Source: Siphonodentalium dalli (taxonomy: Eukaryota > Mollusca > Scaphopoda > Gadilida > Siphonodentaliidae). Taken from it: a stretch of 64,000 nucleotides of DNA. Position 1 is the stretch's first letter. The number at the start of each line of letters is the position of its first letter. The notes under the pieces were generated by a model, which searched no databases, had not been told where the DNA came from, and saw only the letters and a list, made by a program, of their open reading frames with translations. The stretch is from positions 40,805,797-40,869,796 of the forward strand of contig CP136061.1 in the NCBI GenBank assembly GCA_032622095.1, written 5' to 3'. Shown piece by piece: positions 12,009 through 22,900 of this stretch. The position numbers were made by a program, and so were the translations under genes.

Positions 12009-12461
12009 CAAGCCTTGAAATAGTGTGTCTGGCGTTTGCAGAATACGGTCCCCAGAGGGTGTATTTAGTGATGCTACCCCGCACAATGGGCTGACATCAC
12101 CAAATTCACCCTCTGGAGACTTCATTCTGCTTAGGCCTCATCATCTTGGAAGTATCAAAAGTCTCAAATTAACATTGTTTTCAGTTACTTTTCCCCTTCT
12201 GTTCAGTTTCTATAACCCCTAATTTTTGCAGAAGATAAAATGCATATTCAAGGTGACCAATGGGTGAACATCACCAACTTCAACTGGGGAACTTCAATCT
12301 GATCATACAAGTAGGTCTCCCATAGCAGTTGAGGCCTAAGAAGAATGAGGTTCCCAGAGGGTGAATTTAGTTACGCTAGTCCACCATGCAGGAGAGCATC
12401 ACTAAATTCCCCCTCTGGGAACCTCATTCTGCAAATGACAGACACACTCTATCCAGACTTG
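12009..12461. mobile_element. hAT-like MITE, family F (copy in duplication unit 1)
   Basis: Ends CAAGCCTTGAAATAGTGTGT and GACACACTCTATCCAGACTTG. It contains two internal palindromes built on CAGAATGAGGTCCCCAGAGG. Assignment to hAT rests on the 8-bp duplications seen at the copies at 24175 and 50025. Confidence 0.75.
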
Positions 12462-12477
12462 AATTTGATTTGTGTGT

Positions 12478-12494
12478 GGGGGGGGGGGGGGGGG
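12478..12494. repeat. Poly(G) tract, 17 nt
   Basis: Counterpart of the 24-nt tract at 14258-14281 in the duplicated unit. Confidence 0.9.
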
Positions 12495-13788
12495 TTCATG
12501 AGTATTGTATTGCATTGTATTGTACAGGGTATTGGGATATATTGATTAATACACCATGCAACCCTGGGGAGAGTTACATTGTAAGTTGGACATTAAGTCA
12601 ATATGTCTAGTGATAGCCAGAGGTAATGGGGATTGATCCATGGCTGTAAACCTCTTGGGGCCATTTAGTGCCAATCATATACAGGTATACCACATATACT
12701 TATAGCTCAGCTGATTTGATTTGGTTTTATTATACAATACTTTTTCGATAAATCATAAATATTATATTTTTATGGAATCTAGCGCTGAAGAAGAACATGG
12801 GCTCAATTCTTTATAGGTTTAGTGCCAGGGAATCTTACGTTTTTCATGGGCATCAAAATTATTACTATGAATACTTGGTGATAGTTTTGAGTTATAACAT
12901 GCCCCTAAGGTTTTATCCAGTTTGTTTTTAAATTCGCTATAGCATGCTTAAGCACACCCAAACAAAATTCAACCCAAAAAACTAAAATTTGTTTTTAAAA
13001 TTTTAAAAACTTTTTAGGGCCGATTTTACAGACCATACATTAAATGAGATCGGCCTCTGGCACTGAAAGGGTTAAACAATTACCTTAAAGAGAGAATTTG
13101 TCCCAGAACTTCACTAAATTCAACAAATCCTCTGATAACTACTAAATTCCTATCAGAAGTGAAGAAAAATAGAGCATATCAGTCAGTGTATCAGTACTTA
13201 AATCCTGCTGAGGCCCAACTATTGAATATCTCCACCAAGTCTCAAAGAAAACAAACCTGACGAAAACAGAACAAGTCTCAATCCAATTACACTTTTTTTC
13301 TAAATAAATAAGAAAATACTGCAGATGAAGTGTGAGAACTTGCACAACTGATAAATATGTACAATATCATAAGATTTACTGCACAAAACATGGAACGAAT
13401 CTAGCATCACTCGCTTCTACTGAAGAGTGCTTCAACATGTCAGCGATCATTAGAGATCGCGAGAAACATAGGATGTACATTTGTTTCAGTATCGACAGAT
13501 TGTTTCTAGATTTGTTACGAGAATGATTGATGAGCCGCAGCGTAGTAATCCTGCTATTGTATTGGGCTATTGATTAATACACTAACCCCGGGGAGAATTA
13601 AGGAGGGTGTTATGTTGATATGTCCAGTGATGGCCAATGGGGGATCGAACCATGGCTGTAAACCTCTTGGGGCCATTTAGTGACAAACATACCACAGATT
13701 GGTCTGGTTTGATTCTCATATAAGCTATGCTTTTTCAAAATATCATAAATAATATTTAGGAATTAAGCACCGAAGAATGCCAGTTGCT

Positions 13789-14241
13789 CAAGCCTTGAAA
13801 TAGTGTGTCTGGCGTTTGCAGAATACGGTCCCCAGAGGGTGTATTTAGTGATGCTACCCCGCACAATGGGCTGACATCACCAAATTCACCCTCTGGAGAC
13901 TTCATTCTGCTTAGGCCTCATCATCTTGGAAGTATCAAAAGTCTCAAATTAACATTGTTTTCAGTTACTTTTCCCCTTCTGTTCAGTTTCTATAACCCCT
14001 AATTTTTGCAGAAGATAAAATGCATATTCAAGGTGACCAATGGGTGAACATCACCAACTTCAACTGGGGAACTTCAATCTGATCATACAAGTAGGTCTCC
14101 CATAGCAGTTGAGGCCTAAGAAGAATGAGGTTCCCAGAGGGTGAATTTAGTTACGCTAGTCCACCATGCAGGAGAGCATCACTAAATTCCCCCTCTGGGA
14201 ACCTCATTCTGCAAATGACAGACACACTCTATCCAGACTTG
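13789..14241. mobile_element. hAT-like MITE, family F (copy in duplication unit 2)
   Basis: Identical by eye to 12009-12461 and carried along in the 1780-bp tandem duplication. Confidence 0.75.
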
Positions 14242-14257
14242 AATTTGATTTGTGTGT

Positions 14258-14281
14258 GGGGGGGGGGGGGGGGGGGGGGGG
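14258..14281. repeat. Poly(G) tract, 24 nt
   Basis: Seven bases longer than its twin at 12478-12494; the only length difference I see between the two duplication units. Confidence 0.9.
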
Positions 14282-14662
14282 TTCATGAGTATTGTATTGC
14301 ATTGTATTGTACAGGGTATTGGGATATATTGATTAATACACCATGCAACCCTGGGGAGAGTTACATTGTAAGTTGGACATTAAGTCAATATGTCTAGTGA
14401 TAGCCAGAGGTAATGGGGATTGATCCATGGCTGTAAACCTCTTGGGGCCATTTAGTGCCAATCATATACAGGTATACCACATATACTTATAGCTCAGCTG
14501 ATTTGATTTGGTTTTATTATACAATACTTTTTCGATAAATCATAAATATTATATTTTTATGGAATCTAGCGCTGAAGAAGAACATGGGCTCAATTCTTTA
14601 TGATAATGGATAACGGAACTTTGTTATATTTATGTGTTTGGAGCTTCTACTTTCCAATGATA

Positions 14663-14806
14663 CAGTAATGCCCTAAATAATTGACTCCTTAACCACAGCA
14701 AAATTATGGGTAACTTTTCAGGATTGGCCATATTTCCGACTAAATCCTGAAAAATTACCCATAATTCTGCTGTGTGTTAAGGAGTCGATTATTTAGGGCA
14801 TTACTG
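14663..14806. mobile_element. Family E, centre-deleted copy
   Basis: Both ends present with TA on each side, but the apical part of the palindrome (the GGCTTGTTGCCAT region) has been lost, leaving 144 bp. Confidence 0.82.
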
Positions 14807-14858
14807 TATATAATCATTCATGAAAACATGTAACATGTACCACTGGCTAACAGCATCC

Positions 14859-15271
14859 CTGCAAATAGTGTGTCTGACATTTGCAGAATGAGGTCCCCAG
14901 AGGTTGAATTTAGTGATGCTATCCCTCACAGCGGGCTAGCATCACCAAATTCACTCTCATGCGACCTCATTCTGCTTAGGCATCATCTTATGGGAAGTAT
15001 CTATAGTCTCAAATCATCATTGTTTTTAGTTACTTTTTCCCTTCTATGGAAGTTTCTATATCCCCTAATTTTGGAGAAGTTAGAATACATAATCGAGGTG
15101 TCTAATGGGTGAACATCATCAACTTCAACTGGAGAACTTCAATCCCATAGCAGTTGAGAAAGAGCTCCCCAGAGGGTGAATTTAGTGATGCTAGCCCACT
15201 GTGCGGGATAGTGTCACTAAATTCACCCTCTGGGGACCTCATTTTGCAAATGACAGACACCCTATTTGCAG
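14859..15271. mobile_element. hAT-like MITE, family F
   Basis: CTGCAAATAGTGTGTCTGAC at the left, inverted at the right (GACACCCTATTTGCAG). Same internal palindromes as its relatives, with ~180 bp of AT-rich middle. Confidence 0.75.
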
Positions 15272-15846
15272 ATTGGGCACCAGTAATTCAGTATGCCTTC
15301 TACATGTATTGGTATATCTTGAAATTATTTTCTAAGATTGACCCTTCAAATCAATCCACACTGTTCTTTTATATGTCCATGCATACTGATGCATGCAGTA
15401 AATATTTCCCTTTGTGAAGCAATCCAATTTTAGCAATGGTCAGGGACCAGCCAAGAGGACGACTTTGGATATGGACAGGGATGCATCCGCCGATGCACGG
15501 ATGAACAGACGAAAGTACAAACAGAGGTACAATGTACAAGCGGATTCTTATATATCCCCTATAACTAACAGATGCACAGATGCACAGACAGACACAACAA
15601 CAAATTTCAATGGGAAAAAATCAAACAGGAATTGTCCTACATGTACTTCAGTCTTCAGTCATATCTGGATAACGGTAAGACTCTCATGAAAATTAAGGAG
15701 TGCATGATCTAACATGTCAGAGGTGAGGAGATAACAGATGGCAGCTTATTATATCCCTACATGATCGAGAGTTCCTACCGGTATTAATATTCATGACATG
15801 TTCGCACTTGTCTATGCAAAATCAGTTTATAGATGTCAGATTCTAC
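15272..15846. other. No gene recognised
   Basis: Contains a GATGCA-rich patch (15480-15600) with simple-sequence character. An open frame of 91 codons at 15414 has no recognisable domain. Confidence 0.4.
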
Positions 15847-16044
15847 CAGCAATGCCCTAAATAATCGACTCCTTAACCACAGCAGAATTAAGGGTATTTT
15901 TCAGGATTTAGTCGGAAATATGGCTTGTTGCCATTTAGTGAGAGCTTTCCGATGAATGACAACAAGCCATATTTCCAACTAAATCCTGAAAAGTTACCCA
16001 TAATTCTGCTGTAGTTAAGGAGTCAATTATTTAGGGCACTACTG
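15847..16044. mobile_element. Family E palindromic MITE
   Basis: Variant left end CAGCAATGCCCTAAATAATC and right end ATTTAGGGCACTACTG; both arms present with a few differences. Confidence 0.82.
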
Positions 16045-16949
16045 TACATGTACTTCTATGCATGTACATGTAAGTCCGCTCATTACATTGTTAAGTATGT
16101 TGGTTCAGCTATTAGTATATACGGTAAAGAAACAAAAATGGAATTGTGTGTTTATATATTGGTGCTGTACATTGCCCGATACCTACCGGTACTATATAGT
16201 AATACAAATAGTTTGACCACAGGCTAATTACAACAAGCATAAAATTGTTCATAACTCTATGCTTGTAAATCTATAATCATGAGTGACTTGCAGCCGCAGG
16301 CAATCTTTAAGTTGCAAATTAAACCCACGCAGTTATTAAAGACTAGCTGAATTCGCAACGGCCCTTAGTATGCTTCACCCAAATTTTGATCTTTTAAACA
16401 TTTTGATTTAAAAAAAAAAATTGTTATTTCATTTTTGAATTTGTGTTTAAATTGAACTCCTCAATTGAAAAAAGAACTTTTTTCCCCAACAGCATCTATT
16501 AATAAAACAGTGCTGATCGTAATTGGTCTCCCGATATGGTAAAAATGAACAGAGTTTGTGCAGAATGTTGCAAAAACATGTACTGTAGCTTATAAAACAA
16601 TACTTACATGTAGGACCATGATTAACATATTTTCCTACTTCCAGTCAAATTAATTAATTTAATGTCATCTTAATTAATTAACTGGCCATCAGTCAGCATC
16701 GGTTGGAAAAGTTCCAACCATAGTGGGGTATTGTATGTTTTCCAAAACACATTTGGAATAGTTGAGGTAATACTGTAGTTGAAAAATTCTAACCTGATTG
16801 GGGGGGGGGGGGCATCTGGGTGCATATGAAATTTCCTAGAGTTGCAAACTACATTGTACATGTATGATTTTGGTTCAATGAGGTGTGGTGCAGTTGCAAA
16901 TTGGAAGTTGGAGCAGACCTCAGACCTTTTCATCCATGTTTCTGGTTTT
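16045..16949. other. No gene recognised; 13-nt poly(G) at 16800-16812
   Basis: AT-rich with short ORFs. The G run interrupts an 87-codon minus-strand frame, which I regard as spurious. Confidence 0.4.
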
Positions 16950-17038
16950 TTTTAACCAATGATACACCAGAGATTACATGTAGATCATGTTTGTTTTCTG
17001 AGACCCACAGACACTTTAGAGTCTTAATCCTTCCATGA
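16950..17038. repeat. Left half of the MITE/spacer repeat interrupted by the LINE
   Basis: TTAACCAATGATACACCAGA, then GAGACCCACAGACACTTTAG, then TTAATCCTTCCATGA. It matches the spacer and MITE start of the 132-bp units at 22.9-23.3 kb and stops exactly where the LINE begins. A further diverged spacer copy lies near 24045-24085. Confidence 0.7.
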
Positions 17039-17159
17039 TCTATATATATATATATATCTTTAATTATCCTCCATTACTGAAGATTATATATGAACAAATG
17101 GCAAATAAAGAACATGATACAAACATGATACATAAGCATATGAACAATCAAAAGTATAT

Positions 17160-17164
<5 letters not shown>

Positions 17165-17204
<40 letters not shown>
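17165..17204. repeat. (TA)n microsatellite
   Basis: Around 20 TA units in the 3' region of the LINE. A shorter TA tract at 17041-17057 sits at the presumed 3' end. Confidence 0.9.
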
Positions 17205-17208
<4 letters not shown>

Positions 17209-17726
17209 TGCATGGAGTTGGGTCTGCGCGCCTACGTACACGTACCGTCACGTACTGTTCGGCATGACTACACGCGGTAGTAATGCATCCGAACGCCATT
17301 TCGTTGCCGTATGGTACGCACACATAGGGGCGGAGCCACAGCGGCATACATTGGTGTATGCCAAACGCACACACGTGCACCCGGACGCGCAGGATATACT
17401 GAAGCATTGGATTGTCATCCTACTGGCCAACTGATCCCAACCGAATGGGACGCACGCACCAACACGCACAGGCACACGTGTACACGCAACTTACACGATT
17501 TATTTGTATACTTGAATGGTTTTATAAAGCAAGTGCGTTTTCAATATAATATAATTCGTGTGAGAATTGGAGACATATTATAACCTGGATATCACGTGTC
17601 ACGTATATAGTTAAAGTGAAGTATAGTGAGGTATATATATAATTATATGTGACATATTCATTTCGATGACAATATTATAGTGGGCAATATATGTATGAAT
17701 AAAAAGAAGGTCAAATGTGCACTATA

Positions 17727-20700
17727 TTAAGTAACACCGGTCATACCAGCATATAGGTAATAAGCTTGCCACATTTTGACAACATTTTTGAAAATTATAA
17801 TTGGAATGTCGTCATCTTCAATCATTATATCGCTCTCAATTTCTGATAAGTTGCCAAGGAGCACACTTAATTTGGCTTCTCCTGAGAGCGATTCGTATTT
17901 GATGTAGGCATTAATCCCAAGTGCATCCATAATAAAATATTCCATCTCATTTCTGAACGAAAACATGGCCGTACAATCAATGAATATATGAGACAAAATG
18001 TCGGTCGTGGTAGAATCACAGTTCGTACATGAAATTTCTCTGTTGATTCCTATTTGGCTTATCAATTTGCCAATTGTGAGATACATGGTCTTGTCTTCTG
18101 GATATAATTTGCATAGGCGCCAAACATAGGACATACATAATTCTGTGTGTGTTCTATTGAAGAGAGAAAAACTTGGGTCAGAATTTGTTCTTGATTTCCA
18201 TGCATCCGCGTGTGATGTTTCCATTCCTGTGTTAAAAATATGTTTCCACGAGTTTTTGTCCGGAAAAAGAGACTCTGTGGCAAATTGGTAAAGGTAATTC
18301 GATAAGTCATATTGATCAAGTATTTGCATAATGTCACAAAAGTAGTTTTTAGAACAAGACAAGCGAGACTCAGTGGTAGACAGAAGCGTGTATTCATACA
18401 TTCTGTGAAAGAAAACTTGTTTAACAGTTTTCTTATTGTTGCATTCAACATTGCACAGGGATGATAATAGTGACATTTTCTTTTTATTTATGTAGAATTC
18501 TATTGAGTGAATTCCAAGTAAGCCAAGAGCGATATCGGTCCGGGTCCTGGGTTCGAATCCCTGTATCGTTTTTATGCAAAATCTATGAGTTCTTTCTATT
18601 TTAAGAATTTCATTTTTGGTTATATTCCACAATAGCTCCGTGCCGAACAACGCTCTTGGCAAAATGACTGATTTATATATTAGTGAAGAACTCAGAGGAG
18701 TTAGACCTCCAGCATATAAGCCAGAATTCGACAGCATAAGGAATGTGCTTCTCAGTTTGTCACATACATGTGCGATAAAATTATTTGTTTGTTTATACTT
18801 CGCAATTGGGATTCCCAGGTGGACTGTACTGTCCACTTCTTTAAGGTGTTCAGGCCCCATGATCCATTGGCGTTTACACTTATCGGATTGTGTCTTTGTC
18901 TCATTAAGTACCATTATTACAGATTTAGATGTGTTATACTTGTAACGCCATGTATAGCTATAACTCAAACACATATTGATAAGTGAATTCAAACCACGTT
19001 CAGTTAGTGATAAAAGTAGCATGTCATCAGCGTGGGTTGGGCATGTACAATTAATTGATTCCATATGAAAGCCATACATTGACTTTGATAGTAATGTGAT
19101 CAGTTCGTCAACGTAGACCATGTAAAATTTCGGAGAGCATATTCCCCCCTGCCTTGTTCCTTGATCAATTTTTATTAATCTGGATGTAACATCGTTATAT
19201 CTCACAGTGCAATAGACACCGGAGAGCAATTGGTGCACAAATTTGAAAGCAATTCCAGTTAGGCCCCTCTCATACAATTTATACATAAGACCGTCTATCC
19301 AAACCGTATCAAAGGCTTTCCATACATCTAAAAAGCAACAGTACAATTTTTGGTTTCTTTCGGCGTTAAAGTTGATGCATTCCTGAGTTAGATAAGAAGT
19401 CATGGTTGAACTTATATGTTTTTGAAAACCGTGTTGGAGGGGGTTAACTGATAATATATGCGGTGTATGTAGTTCGATTCGATTCTGCAAAACTTTTTCC
19501 AGCAGTTTGTATAATGTAGGCATTAGAGTTATGGCCCTGTAGCTGTCGAACGAGTGTTTAGGTTTCGTCCCTCCTTTATGTAATGTGATTATGACACCTC
19601 GTTTGGCAGCCCCAGGTATATAACCATGCCGCAATATTGCCGAGAATAATTTACAGAGGCTATCAAGAAGACAATCACCGCCATATATAATATTCTCGTT
19701 ATAAATATTATCATAACCGGGCGATTTATTGCGACTGAGAGTATCCACCACTGGCAATAACTCATTTCGACTAACTGGAAATAATAAAACATCATCGGTT
19801 CCAGTACGATCATTATGTGCAGAGTCTAGCTTTTCTTTTACAAATTTTGCGACGCTTTCAAAGTGATCCATGTCAAAATGTTCGCTTGTCAGTGGTGAAT
19901 ACAGATTCTCAAAATATCTAGACCATGCATTGGCAATTTCTGGAGTTGACCGAAAGGTTTGGCCATTTTCTTTGAATATAGTAGAAGATGTTTGATTTGT
20001 TGCAGAGCGTTTTGAATTGTATAATTTGAAGAAAGTGTCTTGATCTAATTGTGCGCTTCTGTCAATTTCGTCGTCACGCTGCTTGATGAATTGTTCTGAC
20101 CCTTTTCTGTACTCGCGGCGAAATTGTGCCTTTGCGTGTTTATAGTTCACATAACTAATATTATTTACTTGCCGCGGTCTACCATTGTTTATCCATATGA
20201 CTCTGTACGCCTGCATTTCACTGTGAAGTTGGTTCAGATTTGGCATCCAAAATGGTTTCAAATGTTTATGAAATTTCTTTCGGGGCAAAGCGTTTTCTGA
20301 TGCATTATTGATAGCCGAGACTATGCATTGATATGATTCAGAAACGTCGTTTTCTGTGCGAAATTTGAGTGTTGGTATACGATTTGCTAATGTTGTCTGA
20401 TAATTTGAAAGAATACTCAAGTCAGACTTGAGTTTTTTCCAATTGAAACGAGAAGATGTATTCCTATTACTATTCAATATATCTTGATTTATCGGTATCT
20501 CTAATGAAATCGTCAATGGTCTGTGGTTCGAAACATCTAGAGAATCATCATCAATAACATCACATGAATGAATAAGATGTTTGTCATTATTGTGGAGTAG
20601 GAAATGATCAATTATTGATTGACCGGTACCACTATAAGATACACATGTTGGGAGTCTCTGGGTCGGATAATGTTCGTGGTTCGCAGAAAAATATTGTTTT

Positions 20701-20801
20701 GTTTTAACACAATCTTTGAATATTGTATTCCTTTTGTCATATTTATCAAAGTTTCCGTTAAAATCTCCCATGAATATTACCCGACCAAGTGATCCGTACA
20801 C
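17727..20801 (-). CDS. LINE ORF2 3' part: endonuclease C-terminus plus reverse transcriptase
   Basis: 1024 codons without a stop. Residues 12-16 GDFNG, 62-68 SIIDHFL and 91-96 SNHRPL finish the endonuclease. RT motifs follow in order: KSPGYDNI (359-366), FLDVWKAFD with the first catalytic Asp (490-498), QGTRQGGICSP (547-557), the catalytic HADD box (590-593, in CPTHADDMLLLS) and a LGIPI primer-grip-like segment (~662-666). Near the C terminus CTNCDSTTTDILSHIFIDC looks like the CCHC finger of Jockey/R1-type elements. The frame stays open upstream of the Met to about 20886. Apart from the single frameshift the ORF is intact, so the copy is young. It performs target-primed reverse transcription in active relatives. 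Confidence 0.88.
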   Translation of the reverse strand: MYGSLGRVIFMGDFNGNFDKYDKRNTIFKDCVKTKQYFSANHEHYPTQRLPTCVSYSGTGQSIIDHFLLHNNDKHLIHSCDVIDDDSLDVSNHRPLTISLEIPINQDILNSNRNTSSRFNWKKLKSDLSILSNYQTTLANRIPTLKFRTENDVSESYQCIVSAINNASENALPRKKFHKHLKPFWMPNLNQLHSEMQAYRVIWINNGRPRQVNNISYVNYKHAKAQFRREYRKGSEQFIKQRDDEIDRSAQLDQDTFFKLYNSKRSATNQTSSTIFKENGQTFRSTPEIANAWSRYFENLYSPLTSEHFDMDHFESVAKFVKEKLDSAHNDRTGTDDVLLFPVSRNELLPVVDTLSRNKSPGYDNIYNENIIYGGDCLLDSLCKLFSAILRHGYIPGAAKRGVIITLHKGGTKPKHSFDSYRAITLMPTLYKLLEKVLQNRIELHTPHILSVNPLQHGFQKHISSTMTSYLTQECINFNAERNQKLYCCFLDVWKAFDTVWIDGLMYKLYERGLTGIAFKFVHQLLSGVYCTVRYNDVTSRLIKIDQGTRQGGICSPKFYMVYVDELITLLSKSMYGFHMESINCTCPTHADDMLLLSLTERGLNSLINMCLSYSYTWRYKYNTSKSVIMVLNETKTQSDKCKRQWIMGPEHLKEVDSTVHLGIPIAKYKQTNNFIAHVCDKLRSTFLMLSNSGLYAGGLTPLSSSLIYKSVILPRALFGTELLWNITKNEILKIERTHRFCIKTIQGFEPRTRTDIALGLLGIHSIEFYINKKKMSLLSSLCNVECNNKKTVKQVFFHRMYEYTLLSTTESRLSCSKNYFCDIMQILDQYDLSNYLYQFATESLFPDKNSWKHIFNTGMETSHADAWKSRTNSDPSFSLFNRTHTELCMSYVWRLCKLYPEDKTMYLTIGKLISQIGINREISCTNCDSTTTDILSHIFIDCTAMFSFRNEMEYFIMDALGINAYIKYESLSGEAKLSVLLGNLSEIESDIMIEDDDIPIIIFKNVVKMWQAYYLYAGMTGVT

Positions 20802-20845
20802 ATCAATGAGGTCACTAATTTTCTGAATATATTGCTCATATGCAT

Positions 20846-21328
20846 CTACACTTTCATTTGTGGATGGTAGATAAACTTGGAATATATATATGTAAAATTA
20901 TTAGTAGCCATTTGAACTTGTATTCCAATTATCCTGTCATCGTTCAGTTCAATCTGCGATACAACGTTGGCATAATTTTTGTGAAAGAAAATGGCGACAC
21001 CGCCTTTGTTTCTCCCTCTTTGAAGGGGGAGTCTTTGAGTAAAGTCACAAACTGCATAACAATCGTAATACGGGCTTATTCTGTTAAGAAACCAAACGTT
21101 ATGTTGGGACAACCAATGTTCACTTATTCCAACAAAATCAAATTCTTTCTTAGATAGCATAGAGGACAAGTAGCCTCCACTGCCTTTGATGCCAGACACA
21201 TTCCACGTAGCGAGGTGTAGCATTGTGTTATGATATATGAGACACTTCTCAGTTTGTGGTGTCGTATGAATATGAGCAAACAATATGCATATAATGTGCA
21301 ATACAATAAACATGGTGCATGTGTACAT
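20846..21328 (-). pseudogene. LINE ORF2 5' part: AP-like endonuclease, cut off by frameshift
   Basis: 160 codons open from 21328. They contain the N-terminal AP-endonuclease signatures LATWNVSGIKG (Asn), GISEHWL (catalytic Glu) and GGVAIFFHK. A signal-like hydrophobic start precedes the domain, so the real start may be the later Met at MLHLATWNV near 21223. The frame runs out at 20846. The remaining endonuclease motifs (GDFNG, SIIDHFL, SNHRPL) are in another frame in the next ORF. The change of frame falls in a TATATATATA run at about 20881-20891, which suggests dinucleotide slippage. Confidence 0.8.
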
Positions 21329-21384
21329 GGATTATATAGTCAGACACATATACTGTATACTATCAAACACTAAATTACAGTATT

Positions 21385-22872
21385 TCAGTACTCTTTGTTC
21401 TCCTGAGGAGGATTCCAATCAGATGTGTGGATATTTTGTGATGGCCAGAAATTATCTCCCTTAACCACGTCAGTTTGTGTTTCATCTACGTTAACCCTTG
21501 CAGAATATCCTCCATATTTTTTGTTGCGGTAATAGGACATTTTGATCACGGTGAATTTAATGTTTTTAGAGTACAAATGCTCAGCGATTGTTTCTGCATC
21601 CACCCATCCTGCTAGATTGCTTACAAATAGTCTCTTGGTATACAATGGCCCCGCATTTCTGTGCATATAGTAGTATTTGTCTGAGTCTACCGACGTATGT
21701 TCTGGTTCATTGTGAGTCTTAGTTTCATTTGTATTTACATGTTCATTACATTTATACATGTTGGTGTATTTATCTGGTTTTGTATCACGATAAGAACGAT
21801 CTCTGTTCTCTGCACGTCTGTCGTCGTCGGCTATATACTCGTCGACTGTTATATAACTATTACCATTACTATTGTTGTCCTGTTTCAAGTTTTTGGTGAC
21901 TGTATTTTCGTCTTTGTGTTTCTGTTCTATCGCGGAATCGTTGATAGAAATAACTACATTATCCATCTGCTTACATATCAACTCTCCAAACTGGTTTAAA
22001 GCTTTTTTCACACCGTCGAAACCCGAACCAATTCTGTTTTCCACTTTTTGGAGACCATTATCAACATCCTCATTATTGTGTTTATCGTTTTTGTTTGTCA
22101 GTTTTGATTTCTTTTGTTGTTCTTTTATTGACCCGAGCGAGCCTGCCTGGGACGTAATTCTTTGATCGAACCCTTTCAAATCTTCGTTAATGTCCGCTAT
22201 GTCACCTCTAATTAGCTTTATGTCCGATTTTAATCTTGCTACACCTGTCACTTTGTCGCTCTCAACTCTTTCAATAGAATCAGCTTGAAATAGCACTGCC
22301 TGTTTAGTATCTGCTACGATATCTGTTAGCGTATCTATATGTTCCGCGATTGTTTGACAGTCATCATTATCATTTTCGTTTGTGCCCACATTTTCGATAT
22401 CTCCAATGAGAGCTTCAACACGCGCAACGCGTCCTGTAATATTTGGAATTTCATTTTCAATGATTTTCTTAAGAGTTATATTCTCTTGTTTTAACGAAGC
22501 AACATCACGCTGCAAATTTGTGATCGCCGTCAGAATGAAAGAGCTTGATGCTGGGCCATTATCAATTTGCGAAGAATTTGCAGGTTGTGTACATGACTGA
22601 TCAGTGTCGACGGTGTTATTTGTTTCCCTCTCTCTGCGATTTCCCTTACTTATTAGATCAGTGAGAACTGCTACATCTTCGTCGATTAAGAATCGCGCGA
22701 TATCATAGATATCTGAAGCTAACTTTTCGGGAATCGTTGTATCGCCTTTCCTGCGTATCTTGAGAGTTGCAGATTCGTCGAATGGGAATGATGACATCAA
22801 CTTTGCCTGTGAGAAGGCATATATACGGATCTGTTTCAATATAGTGTCATCATCACCTGATTCGTGGACCAA
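21385..22872 (-). CDS. LINE ORF1 protein (coiled-coil, nucleic-acid-binding type)
   Basis: Intact 495-residue ORF, 5' of ORF2 in the element. The N-terminal ~80 residues (from MVHESGDDDTILKQIRIYAF) resemble a globular domain common at the start of molluscan LINE ORF1s. Residues ~110-290 are rich in Leu/Ile/Val heptads and charged residues and look like a coiled coil. A polar, Asn/Asp/Lys-rich linker follows. The C-terminal 90 residues (KRLFVSNLAGWVDAETIAEH onwards, ending near FWPSQNIHTSDWNPP) resemble the RRM-like C-terminal domain of Jockey-group ORF1 proteins. No CCHC zinc knuckle is visible. Expected role is binding LINE RNA in the ribonucleoprotein. The start was chosen as the first Met in a frame open almost to the element's 5' end. 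Confidence 0.75.
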   Translation of the reverse strand: MVHESGDDDTILKQIRIYAFSQAKLMSSFPFDESATLKIRRKGDTTIPEKLASDIYDIARFLIDEDVAVLTDLISKGNRRERETNNTVDTDQSCTQPANSSQIDNGPASSSFILTAITNLQRDVASLKQENITLKKIIENEIPNITGRVARVEALIGDIENVGTNENDNDDCQTIAEHIDTLTDIVADTKQAVLFQADSIERVESDKVTGVARLKSDIKLIRGDIADINEDLKGFDQRITSQAGSLGSIKEQQKKSKLTNKNDKHNNEDVDNGLQKVENRIGSGFDGVKKALNQFGELICKQMDNVVISINDSAIEQKHKDENTVTKNLKQDNNSNGNSYITVDEYIADDDRRAENRDRSYRDTKPDKYTNMYKCNEHVNTNETKTHNEPEHTSVDSDKYYYMHRNAGPLYTKRLFVSNLAGWVDAETIAEHLYSKNIKFTVIKMSYYRNKKYGGYSARVNVDETQTDVVKGDNFWPSQNIHTSDWNPPQENKEY

Positions 22873-22900
22873 ACACTCAGTTATTTTCTGCTTCGTTGAC

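Larger units (their letters stand above)
11034..12813. repeat. 1780-bp tandem duplication, unit 1
   Basis: From TAGGTTTAGTGCCAGGG inside the family C MITE to CAATTCTTTA. It repeats immediately at 12814. By eye the two units differ by one substitution (A at 11900 versus G at 13680) and by the length of one G run (17 versus 24). Confidence 0.93.
12814..14601. repeat. 1780-bp tandem duplication, unit 2
   Basis: Second unit, with a longer poly(G) at 14258-14281. It carries the right part of the family C MITE and a whole family F MITE. The near-identity means a very recent duplication or an assembly artefact such as retained haplotypes. Confidence 0.93.
17039..22900 (-). mobile_element. Nearly full-length non-LTR retrotransposon (LINE), minus strand
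   Basis: The 5.86-kb insertion reads right to left: a short leader (22873-22900), ORF1 (21385-22872), a 56-bp spacer, ORF2 with endonuclease and reverse transcriptase (17727-21328, one frameshift), and a 3' region ending in TA-dinucleotide repeats at 17041-17057. The boundaries come from the flanks. A repeat unit ending TTAATCCTTCCATGA stops at 17038, and its continuation TGGAGCTTCCTGAAA resumes at 22901. No clear target-site duplication is seen. AP endonuclease plus RT and a C-terminal CCHC-like finger place it in the Jockey/CR1-type group; the exact clade is not determined. A second (TA)n tract at 17165-17204 could be an alternative 3' end. Confidence 0.85.

Noticed and set aside
17207-17480. 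GC-richer, CpG-containing stretch with open frames on both strands, considered as a host exon or CpG island
   Set aside because: It lies within the LINE insertion limits (3' region) and shows no recognisable protein or splice sites.
18534-18575. tRNA-like B box (GGGTTCGAATCCC)
   Set aside because: Lies inside the coding sequence of LINE ORF2, with no A box or cloverleaf around it.
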